Assembly (NCBI RefSeq): GCF_052116305.1
Contig: NZ_JBQKLI010000009.1
Span: 42,633-106,632 of the forward strand
DNA: 64,000 nucleotides
Source of the DNA: JBQKLI01 sp012798975
Lineage (GTDB): Bacteria > Bacillota > Clostridia > Tissierellales > Peptoniphilaceae
Direction: 5' to 3'
In this document: positions 60,727-64,000 of the stretch, piece by piece
Numbering within the stretch: the first letter of the stretch is position 1
How the letters are laid out: each line of letters begins with the position of its first letter
Made by a program: the position numbers and the translations under genes
The notes under the pieces: generated by a model
The model's database searches: none
Told to the model about the DNA's origin: nothing
The model's input: only the letters and a program-made list of their open reading frames with translations

Positions 60727-61777
60727 GGTATACCTCTTTTAAATGTACTTGGATACTTTCCCCTATAGATTGACCTAATTTTGGTGGAACTGCATTCCCT
60801 ATTTGTAAAGCAACTTGTGATAATGAATAATTGCCCCCCAACTCAGGATTTATGAACATATAATCTCTAGGAAAAGTTTGTAACATTGCTCCTTCTCTCA
60901 AGCTTAATGCTCTATCTTGATCTGGATGTCCAAACCTACCATTACCTATCCCTGTAAATTGAGTAGTTATTGTATTTGATGGTTGATCCCACTCAAGTCT
61001 ACCATATACAGCACCAAATGATTGTCCACTTTTTTTCTTATATGCTTCTAGTAATAATTCTTCATCCCAGTCTCGCCATGTCCCACCTGGTTTTGACTGT
61101 TTTATTCTTTTCATATTTAGTGTTGACATTCTACTACTTCTATGGAGCGGATCATATCTATCTGTTTCTCCTGCTTTTAAGGTTGGCAATTTATATATTG
61201 TATCTCTTAAAGTCGGATAATTACTTTTATTATATTTAGGTTTTACTAGTTCAATTTTACCAAGTTTAGAGGCTAGTAACACTAACCGTCTTCTTTTCTG
61301 AGGAACGCCATATTCTGGTGCATAAACAATTTTATAATTAAAATAATACTCGTTCTCTTCTAATACTTTTAAAAGTTTATGAAACACAGGCTCTTTTGTT
61401 ATTTGAGGAACGTTTTCCATCGAAACAATATCTGGTTTAACTAATATTATTTGCTTGCCAAAATAGTCAAGTAAATTCATTTTTTCGATATTACTACTGT
61501 TGTTTTTATATTTATGACTATAGGATGAAAAAGGTTGACAAGGTGCACAACCCATTAATACCTTTACTTGAGTATCTTTAGGATATAAATTACTAATTTC
61601 ATCTTCTTCAATATCCTTTACATCTTTTAATATGAATTTCGCATTATTGTTAAATTCATAAGCAAATTTGCTTTTTCCATCAATATCATATCCAGCTATA
61701 ACATTTATCCCAGACTGCTGTACTCCGTATGTTAGACCGCCTACTCCACAAAACAAATCTATTGCATTTATTATCAT
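60713..61777 (-). CDS. DNA (cytosine-5) methyltransferase
   Basis: This 354-residue m5C methylase has all main motifs in order: I DLFCGVGGLTYGVQ, IV GCAPCQPFSSYSH (catalytic Cys in PCQ), VI SMENVPQ, VIII GVPQKRRRLVLLAS, then a short target-recognition region and IX/X RALSLREGAMLQTFP and QIGNAVPPKLG. The recognition sequence cannot be predicted. It is the first gene of a two-gene operon with the GHKL ATPase/nuclease and has GATAAGGAGG. It should protect the host from its partner. Flanking AT-rich DNA and the adjacent IS256 copies suggest horizontal gain. Confidence 0.95.
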   Translation of the reverse strand: MIINAIDLFCGVGGLTYGVQQSGINVIAGYDIDGKSKFAYEFNNNAKFILKDVKDIEEDEISNLYPKDTQVKVLMGCAPCQPFSSYSHKYKNNSSNIEKMNLLDYFGKQIILVKPDIVSMENVPQITKEPVFHKLLKVLEENEYYFNYKIVYAPEYGVPQKRRRLVLLASKLGKIELVKPKYNKSNYPTLRDTIYKLPTLKAGETDRYDPLHRSSRMSTLNMKRIKQSKPGGTWRDWDEELLLEAYKKKSGQSFGAVYGRLEWDQPSNTITTQFTGIGNGRFGHPDQDRALSLREGAMLQTFPRDYMFINPELGGNYSLSQVALQIGNAVPPKLGQSIGESIQVHLKEVYHEQN

Positions 61778-62328
61778 ATCGGCCTCCTTATCACATAAGT
61801 TATCTCATTTGATCTAAAAATATACTACCAATCAGTAAGATTCAAATATTTTACAACTAAAATTATAAGTTCAACTAATAAAAGTTAATGATTAGCCACC
61901 GTATCTTATAATTAATATGAATAGAACTCTACATTCTCTTCATCATCAAAAATATTAGGTACTTCAAAAGACTACTACTCTTCTCTATTTTTAAAAAATA
62001 GAGGTTTCTTTAAAAACTAAATTCCAAATAACTATAATTAGTTGATAAATACATAAATGAAGAAATTATTCAAATTTATATCTGAAAAAGCTATAATAAT
62101 TCTCTACATTCATTTTTGTCTATAACCTTCTATTAAGAAATAATTAGTTATTTATCTGTTAGACTTGAAAGCTATAGATATTTAAACATCAATATGCTTT
62201 TTATTTAAAATCAACTAGCTATTGTTTATGTTGTTAGTATTTCTTTAATTTTTTCTTCACAAAAGAGAATAAATCCTCATTATCTATTTATTTTACCATA
62301 GAAAACATTAAAAAAAAAAATAAAGAGG
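61778..62328. other. 551-bp AT-rich gene-free gap
   Basis: No supported gene. The sequence is clearly richer in A+T than the genes around it. At 62296-62320, just left of the IS256 end, TTACCATAGAAAACATTAAA resembles the inverted end of the unidentified element at 32303-32325 (CTACCATAGAAAACGTTAAA). I see no clear promoter for the methyltransferase. Confidence 0.5.
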
Positions 62329-63690
62329 TAGTGTCAAATCTTTTGTGTAACCTCACTTGTAATACTTTTGTCAACAATCTTCATGATTCCCTCTAGAGGG
62401 AATCGCTGCCTGAAAACATTTCTCTTAATTCAGCCTGTACTTTTCCAAACCCTTTGTGAATCCTATTCCCAAATCGTTCATTATATTCTAAAGAAATCGT
62501 ACATATTAGGCGATCTAAGGCGTTTTCATTTGGAAATTGCTCTTTACCTTTTGTTCGTTTCTTAATACGTTTATTAAAGTTTTCTATTAAATTATTAGTA
62601 TAAAGACTTCTTTGTATTTCTTTTGGGAAGGTCAAATACGTATACAGATTATCGTGTTTCTCTAATGTTTTTTTTGCTTTCGGATAGTGGTAGCTCCATT
62701 TTTCCATGAATCTATCATAATTTTCTAGTGCTGCTTTTAAATCCCTAGCCTGATGAATCCGTCGGAGGTCATCGGCTACTTCTGCTTTGTCTTTTGCCCG
62801 TATATGCTTCATGACATTACGATTAATATGCATCCAACAGGCTTGATGTCTACCTTTTGGAAATTCTTCCAGTAAAGCATCTTTTAAACCAGAAAGTCCA
62901 TCGCTCACAAAAAGAAGCACTTCTTTGAGTCCTCGTTCTTTTAGAGATTGGAGCATCTCTTTATAGTTTTCTTTTGATTCAGAAGGAAAGAGTGCGTAAT
63001 CGAGCACTTCCTTGTGTCCCTCTTCATCTATGCCAATAATGCTGTGGAGTCCTTCTTTTTGAACGCTATCTCGTCTTACAGAAATGAAAGTGGCATCGCA
63101 ATAAAGGGCGACATAACGACTTTTTATCGGACGACTATGAAAGGCTTTTACATCTTTATCCACTAATTTTGTTATGTTGGAAAGCGTGGCGGGAGAGTAA
63201 TAATGTCCATACATTTTTTGGATTAAATCACCTATTTCTCGGGTTGTGATCCCTTTTTGATAAAGCTGAATCACTGTGGTTTCTAAATCTCCTGCTGTCT
63301 GTTGATGTGCAGGAATCAGCCCTTGAACAAATTTCCCTAAGCGATCTCTTGGAACCTGTAGGTGAAGGGTCCCATAGGTGGTTTTTAATTTTCGTTCATA
63401 GTAACCGTTTCGAGAATTTCCGCAAGTTATAGCCGATAGGATCATAGCGTTCATAGTCTAAAAAAACGGTTAATTCATTTTTTAGTATTTGGTTTATCGC
63501 CAGTTCTATTTGAAGGCGAAAAAAATCCTTAATATCGTCACCTTTAGTTATTGTTTTAATGAGTTCTGTGGTAAAATATTCCATAAAGAGGGTCTCCTTT
63601 TCTATTTTGTCGGTTAACAAAATTTTACAAGAAAAGGCCCTCTTTTTCTATATTAAAGAAAAGAATGTTTACACATAATATTTTACACTA
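62329..63690 (-). mobile_element. IS256-family insertion sequence with 22-bp inverted repeats
   Basis: Left end TAGTGTCAAATCTTTTGTG (62329 onward) and the reverse complement of the right end TAGTGTAAAATATTATGTG (from 63690) match at 19 of 22 positions. The flanking 8 bp (TAAAGAGG and TGAATAAA) are not duplicates, so the copy is old or recombined. Its 1362-bp length suits the family. Confidence 0.85.
62393..63584 (-). pseudogene. IS256-family transposase, frameshifted
   Basis: The N-terminal frame (MEYFTTELIKTITKGDDIKD to DYERYDPIGYN) has its own AAAAGGAG start. The body continues in another frame from GNSRNGYYERKLKTTYGTLHL, with DDE residues in YVALYCDATFISVRRDSV, FVSDGLSGLKDALL and the Glu region NLIENFNKRIKKRTKG. 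One extra base lies at about 63421-63426 (TTGCGG in the minus strand). As sequenced, the transposase is split after about 50 residues; programmed shifting is not usual for this family. Confidence 0.88.
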
Positions 63691-63858
63691 TGAATAAAGA
63701 TAAGTTATTAGACATAGCTATCTTCATATAATAACAATCAAAGCTAGATAAAGTCCGTATAATGGTGTAAAAAGAAAAATCAAAAAAAATGAGCCAAAAT
63801 GCTCGTCCTCGGTTAAAATAAAAGTACCAACAAATACCTAACTGAGGAGATGAACAAA

Positions 63859-64000
63859 ATGGCTCAATTAAATATTACACTGGATACAAAACTTTTGCAC
63901 GGACTTTTTACAAAAGAAACAAAGGATGAAGCATTTTCTAAACTACTTGAAGAAATATTTAATCAGGTTCTGATAGCTCAATCTACTGAGCAGCTTGGTG
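63859..64000 (+). CDS. Second IS256-family transposase (N-terminus, runs off the window)
   Basis: The frame MAQLNITLDTKLLHGLF, then KDEAFSKLLEEIFNQVLIAQS, matches the start of a different IS256 subgroup (MAQLNITL...). Ribosome binding site GAGGAG. A left inverted end probably lies near 63755 (ATGGTGTAAAAAG). It diverges from the neighbouring IS256 copy; the two elements are about 65 bp apart. Confidence 0.85.
   Translation, partial: MAQLNITLDTKLLHGLFTKETKDEAFSKLLEEIFNQVLIAQSTEQLG

Overview
The window looks like a chromosomal segment of a low-GC Gram-positive anaerobe of the class Clostridia. The evidence is the AGGAGG-type ribosome binding sites, the gdpP-rplI order, a T-box-controlled ilv operon, and a selenoprotein betaine/sarcosine reductase module of the Stickland type. 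I cannot name the species. Nearly all genes lie on the minus strand; the plus-strand exceptions are the two short accessory blocks at 20.6-24.1 kb and 44.4-48.3 kb and the IS at the right edge.

Layout. 0-7 kb is housekeeping: a DUF2232 membrane protein, the c-di-AMP phosphodiesterase gdpP and ribosomal protein L9 (cut by the window edge), an aldose epimerase, a stand-alone ATP-cone protein, tuf and a universal stress protein. 7.2-12.2 kb is a complete ilv operon (small ACT subunit, ilvC, ilvD, ilvB) with a sigma-A-type promoter and a T-box leader that best fits an isoleucine AUC specifier. 12.5-14.6 kb holds a SIS-domain protein and a ceramidase-like hydrolase. 14.7-19.8 kb is a betaine (or sarcosine) reductase module: TetR regulator, BCCT transporter, grdI-like subunit and a grdH-like selenoprotein read through an in-frame UGA. 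20.6-22.3 kb is an insertion sequence that resembles ISEcp1 in length, ends and outward promoter; it points at a frameshifted zinc-ribbon gene and an alpha/beta hydrolase. 24-33 kb carries small-molecule enzymes, a MATE exporter and a polar amino acid ABC importer. 33.7-36.1 kb is a carotenoid pair: an intact desaturase and a synthase with three apparent frameshifts. 36.4-42.9 kb is a 5-oxoprolinase-type operon (transporter, pxpB, pxpC, accB, accC, pxpA). 44.4-48.3 kb has a P-type ATPase and an amidase, both frameshifted. 48.8-53 kb is an antimicrobial-peptide type ABC transporter with its two-component system. 53.1-58 kb encodes envelope proteins and a K+/H+ antiporter. 58.7-61.8 kb is a cytosine-5 DNA methyltransferase overlapping a large GHKL ATPase with a nuclease-like C-terminus. 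The window ends in IS256-family elements.

Three things stand out. (1) A family of roughly 300-480 bp intergenic repeats sits directly behind stop codons with fixed polarity relative to the upstream gene. Its copies differ in sequence yet keep the same hairpins, so it looks like a structured RNA element. (2) The methyltransferase plus MORC-like ATPase/nuclease pair looks like a two-gene restriction-modification or defence system. (3) The ISEcp1-like element lies in a clostridial chromosome.

Several accessory genes carry single-base frameshifts, several of them in homopolymer runs, while the core genes are intact. Real decay and assembly error cannot be told apart from the sequence alone.
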